64,000 nucleotides of DNA from Haloglomus litoreum. Its GTDB lineage: Archaea; Halobacteriota; Halobacteria; Halobacteriales; Haloarculaceae. The stretch lies in the NCBI RefSeq assembly GCF_029338515.1, contig NZ_CP119988.1:1612001-1676000 (forward strand), read 5' to 3'. The notes beneath the pieces were generated by a model. The model was not told the DNA's origin. It did not search any database and saw only the letters and a program-made list of their open reading frames with translations. Within the stretch, counting starts at the first letter, position 1. Each line of letters opens with the position of its first letter. A program made the position numbers and the translations under genes. Positions 1 through 8,506 of this stretch are shown one piece after another.

Positions 1-368
1 CGGACCCGGTCCCGGCAGATGGTCTCGCCGTCGTCGGCGTAGAACAGGTGCGTGTGCTCCCACTCGGGGAACGGGCCGTCCTCCATCGTGTCGACGAAGT
101 AGGCCGCGCCGTCGTGGGCCTCGCGGGCACGGATGACGGAGGTCCAGGTCTGTCGTGGCCCGACGTCGAACGGGCGCATCGACATATCGATGCGTGCGCC
201 CGTCTCCAGCACCTCCGGGTCCGGCTCGCCGTCGGGACCGACGACCCGCTCGACCCGCAGGTTCATGAAGTCCGGCGTGAGCGCCTCCAGTCCCGAAACC
301 CGGGAGTGGAACTCCCACACCTCGTCCAGCGGGGCGGCGACACGCGTCGTCCGCTCGTAGGTCGGCAT
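1..368 (-). CDS. SRPBCC-fold (polyketide cyclase/START-like) protein, 3' end cut by window edge
   Basis: The reading frame starts at an ATG at 368 and stays open to the left edge, so about 122 N-terminal residues are visible. It begins MPTYERTTRVAAPLDEVWEF, the usual opening of SRPBCC small hydrophobic-ligand-binding proteins: a first beta strand, then 'APLDEVWEFHS' leading into the alpha helix. Further strands (LRVERVVG, ARIDMSMRPF, RQTWTSVI, WEHTHLFY) fit the helix-grip fold. Family members bind lipids, act as cyclases or are orphan binding proteins; nothing here fixes a substrate. It is divergent from the PPOX-fold gene at 504. Confidence 0.75.
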   Translation of the reverse strand, partial: MPTYERTTRVAAPLDEVWEFHSRVSGLEALTPDFMNLRVERVVGPDGEPDPEVLETGARIDMSMRPFDVGPRQTWTSVIRAREAHDGAAYFVDTMEDGPFPEWEHTHLFYADDGETICRDRV

Positions 369-503
369 GGCTGGAAGTAGGTGCGGGCGGCGGATAACGG
401 TGACCGTCGCGGCCAACGCGAGCGGCCGATTCGCCGGTGCGCCACGACGGAGAGCACCGTGGGTGCAGCTACTTCTTCTCCTCTCCCAGCGTACGGGGGT
501 ATC

Positions 504-914
504 ATGACGGAGATACCTGCGGAGTACATGGACCTGTTCGAGACGCGGTCGTTCGCGTTCGTCGCCACGTTGCTCCCCGACGGAGCCCCGCACGTGACAC
601 CGACGTGGGTCGATTTCGACGGTGAACACGTGCTCGTGAACACGATACGTGACAACCGCAAGGACCGGAACATCCGAAAGGACCCTCGCATCACACTGGC
701 TATCGCCGACCCCGAGAACCCGTATCGATACCTCTCTGTTCGCGGTGAGGTCATCGAACGACGGGAGGACGGTGCCCGCGAGCACCTGGACCAGCTGGCC
801 GAGCGCTACACGGGCGAGGCGAAGTACCCTGGCCCGGGTGGGCAGGAGCGGGTCGTCCTCGTCATCCGCCCCGACGCGGTGAGCGGGCAGTCGCCGCCGG
901 CACGGAACCAGTGA
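504..914 (+). CDS. PPOX-class (pyridoxamine 5'-phosphate oxidase fold) flavin/F420-binding protein
   Basis: 136 residues from the ATG at 504. The reading frame is open further upstream, but homology-like sequence begins at MTEIPAEYMDLFETRSFAFV. The pattern 'SFAFVATLLPDGAPHVTPTWV...VLVNTIRDNRKDRNIRKDPRITLAI' is typical of single-domain PPOX proteins of the F420/FMN-dependent type, a split-barrel fold that dimerises around the cofactor. Reported family activities are oxidation or reduction of small molecules with F420, or haem or biliverdin binding; the substrate cannot be read from the sequence. It is monocistronic and followed by a palindrome-rich gap facing the convergent Lrp gene. Confidence 0.85.
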   Translation: MTEIPAEYMDLFETRSFAFVATLLPDGAPHVTPTWVDFDGEHVLVNTIRDNRKDRNIRKDPRITLAIADPENPYRYLSVRGEVIERREDGAREHLDQLAERYTGEAKYPGPGGQERVVLVIRPDAVSGQSPPARNQ

Positions 915-954
915 CTCGGAGGGTCGTGGATATCCGCCGTAACCCTGTGGATAC

Positions 955-1130
955 GGGCGAGCGCAGCGAGCGCGTTTCACTTCCGTCGGAGCGAGCTCCG
1001 ACGACGTTCGGGCTGTCGCCCTCACCGCTGGCGACCCCTGGGAGCCAGCGGCATTTTTCTGAACGTTTTTTGCGCCGAGCGATTTCTCGGCGGAGCCGAG
1101 AAATGTATCGCTGGCGGCCACGCCGCCAGT
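955..1130 (+). repeat. modular palindromic intergenic element, copy A
   Basis: The gap between two convergent genes is a chain of inverted repeats. GTCGGAGC/GCTCCGAC lies at 985-1002, CCGCTGGC/GCCAGCGG at 1025-1051, a bipartite stem (AGCGAT-TTCTCGGC/GCCGAGAA-ATCGCT) at 1078-1112, and TGGCGG/CCGCCA at about 1111-1128. Between the second and third is a T-rich core at 1054-1074 containing CTGAACGTTTTTTGCG. The same 21-nt core is found, identical and inverted, at 35399-35419, also flanked by hairpins and by a GCGCG(G)TTTCAC segment. It is non-coding. Its T-tracts would fit bidirectional transcription termination. Confidence 0.7.
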
Positions 1131-1155
1131 CGGTACCCGGGGCGTCAAAAAAGCT

Positions 1156-1584
1156 CTATTTCAGCCGTTCCTGGAGGAAGGACGGGTGGGCCTCCGTGAC
1201 CCCCGCGATGGTGAGGATGTCGTCGGCGATGACCTCGCCGAGGGCGTCCCCGTCGGCGGCACGCACCTCGGCCATCAGCGTGTGGTCGCCGCTGGAGGAG
1301 TACAGCGCCTCCACCGCGTCGAGGTCTTTCAGGGCGCGGGTCGCCTCGACGTAGGACTCGCTGGCGACCTCGATGCCGACCATGGCGATGGACTGGCCCG
1401 AGAGCTTCTTCGGGTCCACGTCGGCCGAGTAGCCGACGATGACGCCCTCGGATTCGAGGCGGTCGATGTACTTGCGGACGGTCGGCTTCGAGACGCCGGC
1501 CCGGTCCGCGATCTCGGCGTAGGAGGCCTGTGCGTCCTCCTCCAGGACGGACAGGATCCGGTCCTCCGTGGACTCCGCGCTCAT
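1156..1584 (-). CDS. Lrp/AsnC family transcriptional regulator
   Basis: 142 residues, the usual length for a complete Lrp/AsnC protein. The N-terminal winged HTH spans about residues 1-60: 'EDRILSVLEEDAQASYAEIADRAGVSKPTVRKYIDRLE', followed by 'GVIVGYSADVDPKKL'. The C-terminal RAM ligand-binding and oligomerisation domain follows (SIAMVGIEV...EALYSSSGDHTLMAEVRA). Such proteins form octamers that bind DNA and sense amino acids or related effectors. The gene is transcribed away from the KH-domain gene, with about 250 bp between the two starts. The effector and targets are not deducible. Confidence 0.92.
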   Translation of the reverse strand: MSAESTEDRILSVLEEDAQASYAEIADRAGVSKPTVRKYIDRLESEGVIVGYSADVDPKKLSGQSIAMVGIEVASESYVEATRALKDLDAVEALYSSSGDHTLMAEVRAADGDALGEVIADDILTIAGVTEAHPSFLQERLK

Positions 1585-1804
1585 ACCCTAGTGTTTGCCG
1601 CCGCCGAAAAACCTCTTTCGGAAACGTAAACCGAAGTTGGTGCCCATCGCGCCATCCGCTCGCCACCTGCCCTCCACCCGCTTGCCATCCGCTCACGGCA
1701 ACGCTCGGCCGGGTCGCGGCGGTTCCGTCGCCGTAGGCTCGGCCCCCTCTTCCGCCGGATTCCGGTGGGAGCCCCCGGTGTGTGAGTCCCGCCCACCGAG
1801 AAGC

Positions 1805-1811
1805 CTTAAAG
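1805..1811 (+). promoter_or_regulatory. TATA box for KH-domain gene
   Basis: The sequence CTTAAAG is centred about 27 nt upstream of the ATG at 1835, the spacing expected for a leaderless haloarchaeal transcript. It supports choosing this ATG over the longer open frame. Confidence 0.6.
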
Positions 1812-1834
1812 GGGGCCGTCACGAACGACCTCGC

Positions 1835-2443
1835 ATGCAGCACGTGACGATTCCGCAGGACCGCGTCGGCGTCCTCATCGGCGAGGGGGGCGAGACGATG
1901 CGGGAGATCGAGTCCCGTGCCGAGGTCCGCCTCGACATCGACAGCGAGACGGGCGCGGTGCGGGTGGAGACGGTCGGCGACCCGGTGAAGGGGCTGAAGG
2001 GGCCGGACATCGTGAAGGCCATCGGCCGCGGGTTCTCGCCGGAGGCGGCCCTCTCCCTGCTGGGCGGCGATATGCGGATGCTCGACCTGGTCGACCTGAG
2101 CGCGGCCACCCGCAACGAGAACGATCTCCGCCGGCAGAAGGGTCGGCTCATCGGGGAGGACGGCCGGACCCGCCAGCTGATGGCCGAACTCTCCGGCGCC
2201 GAGGTCGTCATCTACGGGAAGACGGTCGGCATCATCGGCGAACCCGAGGAGGTCGACGTCGTCCGGTCGGCCGTGGAGATGATCCTCGACGGGGCGCCAC
2301 ACGGTGCGGTCTACTCGTTCCTCGAGCGCAAGCACAACGAGATGGAGACCAAGGGCATCGAGTACCACGAGTTCCCCGGCGGCGAGGAGTCCGTCGGCGC
2401 CGAGGCGACCGGCGACCCCGGCGAGGCCGAGGGCGGCCGCTGA
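1835..2443 (+). CDS. KH-domain RNA-binding protein of the archaeal Dim2/Pno1 type
   Basis: 202 residues. The start was chosen at MQHVTIPQDRVGVLIGEGG because a TATA box sits 27 nt upstream and the KH signature starts immediately. The first KH domain is at residues 1-60 (VGVLIGEGGETMREIE, a GXXG loop). A second, degenerate KH region covers 90-150 (RQKGRLIGEDGRTRQLMAEL). The linker contains 'GFSPEAALSLLGGD', typical of archaeal homologues of Dim2/Pno1, which in eukaryotes binds the 3' end of 18S rRNA during small-subunit maturation. The acidic C-terminal tail is halophile-like. The role in 16S processing is inferred from the family. Confidence 0.9.
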   Translation: MQHVTIPQDRVGVLIGEGGETMREIESRAEVRLDIDSETGAVRVETVGDPVKGLKGPDIVKAIGRGFSPEAALSLLGGDMRMLDLVDLSAATRNENDLRRQKGRLIGEDGRTRQLMAELSGAEVVIYGKTVGIIGEPEEVDVVRSAVEMILDGAPHGAVYSFLERKHNEMETKGIEYHEFPGGEESVGAEATGDPGEAEGGR

Positions 2444-2480
2444 GCGGACATCGGCCGCCCGTTCACGGGCCGCCGGCCGG

Positions 2481-2490
2481 TATATAAATA
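2481..2490 (+). promoter_or_regulatory. second, very canonical TATA-like box upstream of the thermosome gene
   Basis: TATATAAATA lies 38 nt past the KH gene stop and 108-117 nt upstream of the thermosome ATG. The thermosome gene has a closer TATA box at 2561, so this one implies an alternative leadered transcript, a small RNA, or, because the core is near-palindromic, antisense transcription into the KH gene. Confidence 0.4.
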
Positions 2491-2560
2491 CAGGTTCGTC
2501 ACTCCCTGCCACACGGCCAGACGACGGTCCGTGAGGCGGTTTTCCACGCCGGTACAGAAG

Positions 2561-2568
2561 CTTTTATG
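2561..2568 (+). promoter_or_regulatory. proximal TATA box of thermosome gene
   Basis: CTTTTATG is centred about 33 nt before the ATG at 2598, giving a transcript that is leaderless or nearly so. Haloarchaeal chaperonin promoters are known to be heat-inducible; no heat-specific element could be assigned by eye. Confidence 0.6.
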
Positions 2569-2597
2569 TAGAACCACAAACAACGGTTCGACCGACT

Positions 2598-4298
2598 ATG
2601 GCTCAGCAGATGGGTAACCAGCCCCTCATCGTACTCAGCGAGGACAGCCAGCGGACCTCCGGGCGTGACGCCCAGTCGATGAACATCACGGCAGGGAAGG
2701 CAGTCGCCGAGTCCGTACGCACGACACTCGGCCCGAAGGGGATGGACAAGATGCTTGTCGACTCGACGGGCAACGTCGTCGTCACGAACGACGGCGTGAC
2801 CATCCTCAAGGAGATGGACATCGAGCACCCCGCGGCCAACATGATCGTCGAGGTCGCGGAGACCCAGGAGGACGAGGTCGGTGACGGGACCACCACCTCC
2901 GTCGTCATCGCCGGCGAACTCCTCGCGAAGGCCGAGGACCTCCTCGAGCAGGACATCCACGCCACCATCCTCGCGCAGGGGTACCGCCAGGCCGCCCAGC
3001 GCGCGAAGGAGATCCTGGAGGAGAACGCCATCGAGGTCTCCGCGGACGACACCGAGCATCTCGAGCAGATCGCCGCCACCGCGATGACGGGCAAGGGCGC
3101 CGAGAACGCGCGCGACACCCTCTCCTCGCTCGTCGTGAGCGCCGTGCAGGCCGTCGCCGAGGACGACGGCGAGATCGACACGGACAACGTCAAGATCGAG
3201 AAGGTCGTCGGCGGCGCCGTCGAGAACTCCGAGCTCGTCGAGGGCGTCATCGTCGACAAGGAGCGCGTCCACGACAACATGCCGTACATGGTCGAGGACG
3301 CCAACGTGGCGCTGCTCGACACCGCCATCGAGGTCAAGGAGACGGAGATCGACGCCGAGGTCAACGTCGACTCGCCGGACCAGCTCCAGCAGTTCCTCGA
3401 CCAGGAGGAGGAGCAGCTCCGCGAGATGGTCGACACGCTCAAGGAGGCCGGCGCGGACGTCGTCTTCTGCCAGAAGGGCATCGACGACATGGCCCAGCAC
3501 TACCTCGCGAAGGAGGGCATCCTCGCGGTGCGCCGCGCGAAGAAGTCCGACATCAAGGCGCTCTCGCGGGCGACCGGCGCGAAGGTCGTCTCCAACATCG
3601 ACGACATCACCGCCGACGACCTGGGCTTCGCCGGCTCCGTCGCCGAGAAGGACATCGGCGGCGACACCCGCATCTTCGTCGAGGACGTCGACGAGGCCCG
3701 CTCGGTCACGCTCGTCCTCCGCGGCGGCACCGAGCACGTCGTCGACGAGGTCGAGCGCGCGGTCGAGGACTCGATGGGCGTCGTGCGCGTCACGCTGGAG
3801 GACGGCAAGGTCCTGCCCGGCGGCGGCGCGCCCGAGGTCGAGCTCTCGATGGGTCTGCGTGACTACGCCGACTCCGTCGAGGGCCGCGAGCAGCTCGCCG
3901 TCGAGGCCTTCGCCGACGCCATCGACGTCATCCCGCGCACGCTCGCCGAGAACGCCGGCCACGACCCCATCGACTCGCTCGTGGACCTGCGCTCCGAGCA
4001 CGACGACGGCAACACCGCTGCCGGCCTCGACGCCTACACCGGCGACATCGTCAACATGGAGGACGACGGCGTCGTCGAGCCGCTCCGTGTGAAGACCCAG
4101 GCCATCGAGTCCGCCACCGAGGCGGCCGTGATGATCCTGCGCATCGACGACGTCATCGCCGCAGGCGACCTGAAGGGTGGCCAGACGGACGACGACGACG
4201 AGGACGCCGGCGGCCCCGGCGGCCCGGGCGGCGCCCCCGGCGGCGGCATGGGCGGCATGGGCGGCGGCATGGGTGGCGGTATGGGCGGCATGATGTAG
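2598..4298 (+). CDS. thermosome subunit (group II chaperonin, HSP60/CCT family)
   Basis: 566 residues, full length for a haloarchaeal thermosome (Cct) subunit. ATP-driven refolding of proteins occurs inside a double-ring cavity closed by a built-in lid. Visible motifs are the nucleotide-binding [24 protein letters not shown] and [15 protein letters not shown] in the equatorial domain, the apical domain around [16 protein letters not shown], and the second equatorial half ([12 protein letters not shown]-like segment, here [15 protein letters not shown]). The C-terminus is a Gly/Met-rich tail ([18 protein letters not shown]), which in chaperonins lines the cavity floor. Haloarchaea carry one to three paralogues; which one this is (cct1, cct2 or cct3) cannot be decided here. 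Confidence 0.97.
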   Translation: MAQQMGNQPLIVLSEDSQRTSGRDAQSMNITAGKAVAESVRTTLGPKGMDKMLVDSTGNVVVTNDGVTILKEMDIEHPAANMIVEVAETQEDEVGDGTTTSVVIAGELLAKAEDLLEQDIHATILAQGYRQAAQRAKEILEENAIEVSADDTEHLEQIAATAMTGKGAENARDTLSSLVVSAVQAVAEDDGEIDTDNVKIEKVVGGAVENSELVEGVIVDKERVHDNMPYMVEDANVALLDTAIEVKETEIDAEVNVDSPDQLQQFLDQEEEQLREMVDTLKEAGADVVFCQKGIDDMAQHYLAKEGILAVRRAKKSDIKALSRATGAKVVSNIDDITADDLGFAGSVAEKDIGGDTRIFVEDVDEARSVTLVLRGGTEHVVDEVERAVEDSMGVVRVTLEDGKVLPGGGAPEVELSMGLRDYADSVEGREQLAVEAFADAIDVIPRTLAENAGHDPIDSLVDLRSEHDDGNTAAGLDAYTGDIVNMEDDGVVEPLRVKTQAIESATEAAVMILRIDDVIAAGDLKGGQTDDDDEDAGGPGGPGGAPGGGMGGMGGGMGGGMGGMM

Positions 4299-4489
4299 AG
4301 CCGGCCACCGTCACGCCACTCCACCCCCACGACGCACCTCGCACCGTCCGGCGACCGACACTCCGCTTCTTTCGACGCGACACCCGCACAGCGGCGGCAC
4401 CGGCCCGCGGTGGTCGCGGCCTTCGGCCGCTCCCGGTCCCCCCGCTTGCTGCCCCGTCACTTCTTGTTCCTGCGCCGCCGGGGAGCGGT

Positions 4490-4960
4490 ATGGAGGTCGT
4501 CGCCGACAGCCTGGCCATCGACATCGACGCGTTCCTGTCGCGCCCGCTGTGCTGCTTCCTGGCCCAGCGTGGCGAGACGGGCGCGCGCGTCTCGCCGCTG
4601 TGGTACCTGTGGGAGCCCGACGCGGAGACGTGCTGGATCATCGCCCAGTTCCGGAACCGCTCGTACCCCGAGCGGGTCGAGCGCCACCCGGAATCGGCCG
4701 TCGCCGTCGTCGATTTCGCGCCCCACGAGGGCCGGCTGGAGCACGTCGGCCTGCGAGGGGCCGCCTCGCTGGAGCCCTGGGACGACGCCCGCGCGGACCG
4801 GCTCCTTCGTCGGTACCTCGGCGAGGACCGCTCGGCATGGGACGAGGCCTTCCGGGGGCTCGACGGGGAGGACTACGGGTTCATCAGGCTGGCCCCGGCG
4901 ACCGCCGTCGCACGGGGCTACCGCTACGCCACCGGGCTCGGTGCCGGAGACGAGAGCTGA
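4490..4960 (+). CDS. PPOX-fold (pyridoxamine phosphate oxidase-related) protein
   Basis: 156 residues starting MEVVADSLAIDIDAFLSRPL. The segments 'RPLCCFLAQRGETGARVSPLWYLWEPD', 'CWIIAQFRNRSYPERVERHPESAVAVVDF' and 'GLRGAASLEPWDDARADRLLRRYLG' match the split-barrel fold of PPOX-related proteins, which bind FMN or F420. It is only distantly similar to the other PPOX-type protein of this window, at 504. It stands alone between the thermosome gene and a convergent hydrolase, so context gives no pathway. Confidence 0.75.
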   Translation: MEVVADSLAIDIDAFLSRPLCCFLAQRGETGARVSPLWYLWEPDAETCWIIAQFRNRSYPERVERHPESAVAVVDFAPHEGRLEHVGLRGAASLEPWDDARADRLLRRYLGEDRSAWDEAFRGLDGEDYGFIRLAPATAVARGYRYATGLGAGDES

Positions 4961-5071
4961 CCGAACTTCCTCCCGAAATCTGGATTTCGAGAATTACCGG
5001 CTGCTTCTGTCGATAACTGCGCCCCTTCGCCGAGAACCTCCGAGGATACGGACCGTCGGTGGCCGGTGCCG

Positions 5072-5986
5072 TCACCCCGACAGGTGCTCCAGCACCAGTT
5101 CCTGCACCGCTGCCTGCCGCTCGTGGATCACCCAGTGTGTCGCGTCGGGGAACCGTTCGAGCCGGCCGTCCGCACAGAAGCCGACGCTCTGCTCGGCGAG
5201 TTCGGGCAGGAGCGCGTCGTCCTGTTCCCCCCAGACGACGAGCGTGGGCTGTTCGACGGTGATGCCGGGGAGGTCGGGTCGGTGCTGGACGGCCGCGCGG
5301 TACCAGTCCAGCATCGCCTTCATCGCGCCGGGGCGGCTCCAGGCCGCCCGGTACCGGTCCATGTCGGCGTCCGTGAACGTCCCGGGGGAGGCCTGTCGGA
5401 GGAACCGGGCCATCCCCCCGTAGTCGCTCTGCCGGTTGAGCCACTCCGGGACCGCCGGGAGCTGGAAGAACAGGATGTACCAGCTCCGGCGCCACTGCCG
5501 GAGGTTGAGCTTCCAGCGCTCGCGGCTGGGCATGAGCGCGCCCGCGAACGCTGCGGGATGCGGGACGTTGATCGTGACGAGCCGGTCGACCACCTCTGGC
5601 CGGCGGAGGGCGGCGTCCCACGCGACGGCGGCGCCCCAGTCGTGGCCGACGACGTGTGCCGAGTCGCGGCCCTCGCTCTCGACCCAGGCCTGCAGGTCGG
5701 CCGAGAGCCGGTCGGCGCTGTAGTCGGCCACGTCCTCGGGCGCCTCGCTCAGGTTGTACCCCCGCCCGTCCGGGACCAGCACGCGGTAGCCCGCGTCGGC
5801 GATGGGGCGGACGTAGTCGGCCCAGCCCCACCAGAACTCGGGGAAACCGTGGTGCAGGACGACCAGCGGGTCGTCGGGGTCGCCCGCGGCCACGGCGTGG
5901 AGTTCGAGGCCGTCGATATCGCGGTAGACGGACTCGATATCCGGGTCGCGCAGGAGCGAGGCGTCGGTGGAGAGTCGGGGTGGCAT
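5072..5986 (-). CDS. alpha/beta hydrolase, epoxide hydrolase-like
   Basis: 304 residues. The oxyanion-hole motif HGFPEFWWGW is at about residues 80-90. The nucleophile elbow GHDWGAAVAW has Asp rather than Ser as nucleophile, typical of soluble epoxide hydrolases and haloalkane dehalogenases. A cap region follows (LRQWRRSWYILFFQLPAVPEWL), with a charge-relay Asp in 'VWGEQDDALLP' and the catalytic His in 'DATHWVIHE'. The WYILFFQLP cap is characteristic of epoxide hydrolases. The predicted reaction is hydrolysis of an epoxide via an aspartyl ester; the substrate is unknown. A weak TATA-like ATTTCA lies about 26 nt upstream of the start. Confidence 0.88.
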   Translation of the reverse strand: MPPRLSTDASLLRDPDIESVYRDIDGLELHAVAAGDPDDPLVVLHHGFPEFWWGWADYVRPIADAGYRVLVPDGRGYNLSEAPEDVADYSADRLSADLQAWVESEGRDSAHVVGHDWGAAVAWDAALRRPEVVDRLVTINVPHPAAFAGALMPSRERWKLNLRQWRRSWYILFFQLPAVPEWLNRQSDYGGMARFLRQASPGTFTDADMDRYRAAWSRPGAMKAMLDWYRAAVQHRPDLPGITVEQPTLVVWGEQDDALLPELAEQSVGFCADGRLERFPDATHWVIHERQAAVQELVLEHLSG

Positions 5987-6052
5987 ACGCGACGCTCGCA
6001 GGCCGGGGTGAAATGTGCGCCGACACCAGCAACCGAGTGGCGAGGCGCGCGG

Positions 6053-6982
6053 TCAGACGTAGGTGAACCAGTCGTCGTAGTCGTCGGTCCGGCGCTCGAC
6101 GATGTCGAAGAAGCGCTGCTGGATCTCCTCGGTCACGGGCCCCCGCGAGCCGTTGCCGATCTCGTTGTCGTCGACGGTTCGGATGGGGGTGACCTCCGCC
6201 GCCGTGCCGGTGAAGAACAGCTCGTCGGCCGTGTAGAGCTGCGAGCGGGCGATCTTCGCCTCGTCGTGGACCTCGTAGCCCAGGTCCTCGGCGACCTCGA
6301 TGACGGTCTGGCGGGTGATGCCGTCGAGGATGGATTCGGCGAGGCCCGGCGTGAATATCTCGCCGTCGTTGACCATGAAGATGTTCTCGCCGGGGCCCTC
6401 GGCCACGTCACCCTCCTTGTTGAGGACGATGGCCTCGACGTAGCCGTTGCCGCGGGCCTCCTCGCCCGCGAGCATGGAGTTGACGTACGGGCCGGTCGCC
6501 TTGACGTTCGTCGGGATCATGCTGGAGTGGTGCTTGCGCCAGGAGGAGACCATCACGTCGACACCCTCCTCCAGGGCCTCCTCGCCGAGGTAGGCGCCCC
6601 AGGGCCAGCAGGCGATCATCGTCTCCGTCGGGCACTCCTTCGGGCTCACCCCCAGCGAGTTGTAGCCGTAGTAGACCAGCGGCCGGATGTAGCACGACTC
6701 CAGGTCCTGCCGGCGGATGAGCTCCAGCGTGGCCTCGGTCAGGTCCTCGCGCGAGTGCTCGATGGAGTGGTCGAGCGCGCGTGCCGACTGATACAGTCGG
6801 TCGAGGTGCTCGTCCCAGCGGAAGATGGCCGGGCCCTGCTCGGTGTCGTAGCAGCGGACGCCCTCGAAGACGGCGGTCCCGTAGTGGAGGCTATGCGTCA
6901 GCACGTGAACCTGGGCGTCGTCCCAGTCGGTGAACTCACCGTCCATCCAGATGGTGTCGACGTCCATCTCCTCGAATCCCAT
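6053..6982 (-). CDS. ilvE: branched-chain amino acid aminotransferase
   Basis: 309 residues, fold-type IV PLP enzyme. It transaminates 2-oxo acids to leucine, isoleucine or valine with glutamate. Visible features: the N-terminal IWMDGEFTDWDDAQVHVLTHSLHYG block, substrate-binding YIRPLVYYGYNSLGV, the Schiff-base lysine in NVKATGPYVNSMLA, and the phosphate-binding end 'FFTGTAAEVTPI'. All are typical of IlvE rather than D-amino acid transaminase. It is monocistronic and divergent from nothing close; the riboflavin operon upstream runs in the same direction with about 90 nt between them. Confidence 0.95.
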   Translation of the reverse strand: MGFEEMDVDTIWMDGEFTDWDDAQVHVLTHSLHYGTAVFEGVRCYDTEQGPAIFRWDEHLDRLYQSARALDHSIEHSREDLTEATLELIRRQDLESCYIRPLVYYGYNSLGVSPKECPTETMIACWPWGAYLGEEALEEGVDVMVSSWRKHHSSMIPTNVKATGPYVNSMLAGEEARGNGYVEAIVLNKEGDVAEGPGENIFMVNDGEIFTPGLAESILDGITRQTVIEVAEDLGYEVHDEAKIARSQLYTADELFFTGTAAEVTPIRTVDDNEIGNGSRGPVTEEIQQRFFDIVERRTDDYDDWFTYV

Positions 6983-7075
6983 ACCCCGACGCTCGTATCC
7001 GGGGCTAATGAGTGTTGACGGTCCGTGCGAGTGGCTGTCGCGGAGCAGCAGCGAGAACGGGTGGTCGGGGGGCCC

Positions 7076-7768
7076 CTATCGCAGCGCCGCGAGCAGGTCC
7101 GCCCCCTCGACGTAGACGAGGTCGTGGCGGTCGGCGTAGCGGCGGGCGTCGACGGGCGAGCGGGCGCCGCCGGTCTCGTCGTCGAGCATCTCGCAGACGA
7201 CCACCGCGGGCTCGGTGCCGGCGGCGTCGGCGAGGGCGATGCCGAGTTCCGTGTGGCCCTCGCGGTCGGCGAGCAGGTCCGGGGCCGCGCGCAGCAGGTG
7301 GACGTGGCCGGGCGCGCGGAACGACTCCGCGAACGCCTCCGGGTCCGGGTCCGTCGCGTGCCGGCCGAGTTCGCGGATGGTCAGCGCGCGGTCCTCGTCC
7401 GTGATACCGGTGAACGTCTCGCGGTGGTTGACCGTCAGCGAGAACGAGGAGCGCTCGTCGTAGGCGAGCTCGTGGTCGGCGGCGAGCGGGTGGTCGATGG
7501 ACTCCTGCAGGAAGGGGAGGTCCAGCCGCTCGGCCACGTCGTGGGAGACGGCCGTGCAGACCAGGCCGCCGGCGTCGTTGCGCATCCGGGCGACGGCGGC
7601 CGGGTCGACCGCCGCGGCGGGGTAGACGAGGTCCGTCTCGCCCTCGCGGTCGGCCGCGTCGTGGACGAGGACGGGCTCGCCTGCCTGGAACGCCTCGATG
7701 GCGGCCTCGACGGGGTCGGCGCCGGCCGGAGCACTCCCCGCATCGGTGTCGGCGTCGGCGCGGGTCAC
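7076..7768 (-). CDS. ribB: 3,4-dihydroxy-2-butanone 4-phosphate synthase
   Basis: 230 residues. It converts ribulose 5-phosphate to 3,4-dihydroxy-2-butanone 4-phosphate plus formate, an early step of riboflavin synthesis. The acidic metal-binding signature [12 protein letters not shown] lies near residue 40. The family pattern '[14 protein letters not shown]' follows, then '[32 protein letters not shown]' with the conserved His and Glu. It overlaps the upstream rbkR gene by four bases (ATGA), so the two are translationally coupled and share the rbkR promoter. There is no fused GTP cyclohydrolase II domain, as is normal in archaea. Confidence 0.95.
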   Translation of the reverse strand: MTRADADTDAGSAPAGADPVEAAIEAFQAGEPVLVHDAADREGETDLVYPAAAVDPAAVARMRNDAGGLVCTAVSHDVAERLDLPFLQESIDHPLAADHELAYDERSSFSLTVNHRETFTGITDEDRALTIRELGRHATDPDPEAFAESFRAPGHVHLLRAAPDLLADREGHTELGIALADAAGTEPAVVVCEMLDDETGGARSPVDARRYADRHDLVYVEGADLLAALR

Positions 7769-8469
7769 GCCCCATCACCCGTCACGCGGACGGTGAGCTC
7801 CTGGCCGTCCTCGAGGTCGAGTTCGTCGCGGAGCCGGTCGGGGGCGATGACCTCGAGCTGGTCGTCGCCGTGGTGGGTGCGCTCGGGCGCGATGACGTGT
7901 GCGGGCTCGTACGTCCCGGTGTCGGTCTCGACGGTCGCGGGCCAGCAGAACGCCGGCCCGTAGGTGCGCTCGTCGTCCTCCCAGCCGTCGATGCGGACGG
8001 GGTCGAGTGCGTCCATCCGGCCGCGTTCTCGCACACTCTCCTCGTCGAGTTCCACGTTCAGCGTGCCCGCGAAGGGCTCGTAGCCGAGTCGCTCGATGAA
8101 CTGCTCCATGTAGCCCGGCAGCGAGATGTAGTGACGGCCCTCGCCCATCCCGGCCGTGACGGTCCCGTGGAGCGCGACGTCGGCGTCGGCGCCCTCGAAG
8201 ATGCGCCGGTAGTCGGCGTACTCGCGCCGGAGCCGAGCCTCGCCGTCCGGGGTCAGCTCGACGCGCTGGCCGTCGTTCAGGACCTCACGCTCGATGAAAC
8301 CGGCCTCGTCGAGGCGCTGGAGCCGGCGCGACGCGGTCTGGTTCGAGGCGTCGAGCCGCGCTGCCAGCCCCGCACACGTGACCGTCGTTCCGGCGAGGGC
8401 CCCCTCCAGCGCGAGTTCCTTGAGGGTGGCCACCTCCGCGGCCCCGGCCGCGGCTCGTGTCTCTGCCAT
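7765..8469 (-). CDS. rbkR: bifunctional riboflavin regulator and CTP-dependent riboflavin kinase
   Basis: 234 residues from the ATG at 8469. A GTG at 8487 is in frame, but a TATA-like box at about 8498 fits a leaderless ATG better. The N-terminal winged HTH covers about 1-90 ([22 protein letters not shown]). The C-terminal CTP-dependent riboflavin kinase domain shows [14 protein letters not shown] and the AGTLNVEL motif. Archaeal kinases of this family phosphorylate riboflavin to FMN using CTP. The HTH-fused form (RbkR) is an established repressor or regulator of riboflavin genes. Here it heads the operon with ribB, so feedback control of the pathway by its own product branch is likely. Confidence 0.93.
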   Translation of the reverse strand: MAETRAAAGAAEVATLKELALEGALAGTTVTCAGLAARLDASNQTASRRLQRLDEAGFIEREVLNDGQRVELTPDGEARLRREYADYRRIFEGADADVALHGTVTAGMGEGRHYISLPGYMEQFIERLGYEPFAGTLNVELDEESVRERGRMDALDPVRIDGWEDDERTYGPAFCWPATVETDTGTYEPAHVIAPERTHHGDDQLEVIAPDRLRDELDLEDGQELTVRVTGDGA

Positions 8470-8492
8470 GCCGACGGCTACGGTCACGGTTC

Positions 8493-8506
8493 CGATAAGT
8501 GTATCG
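8493..8506 (-). promoter_or_regulatory. palindrome overlapping the rbkR TATA box, candidate RbkR operator
   Basis: CGATA-AGTG-TATCG is an inverted repeat with 5-nt arms. On the minus strand it contains the likely TATA element (ACTTATCG), whose centre is about 29 nt before the rbkR ATG. A repressor bound here would block TBP, which fits autoregulation of rbkR-ribB. The assignment to RbkR is inference. Confidence 0.5.

Noticed and set aside
2499-4001. A 500-codon frame antisense to the thermosome gene
   Set aside because: Same GC artefact; its sequence lacks any domain and the opposite strand is a complete chaperonin.
504-4960. The two PPOX-fold proteins as a functional pair
   Set aside because: They are only distantly alike and lie about 3.6 kb apart around unrelated housekeeping genes, so there is no support for a shared pathway.
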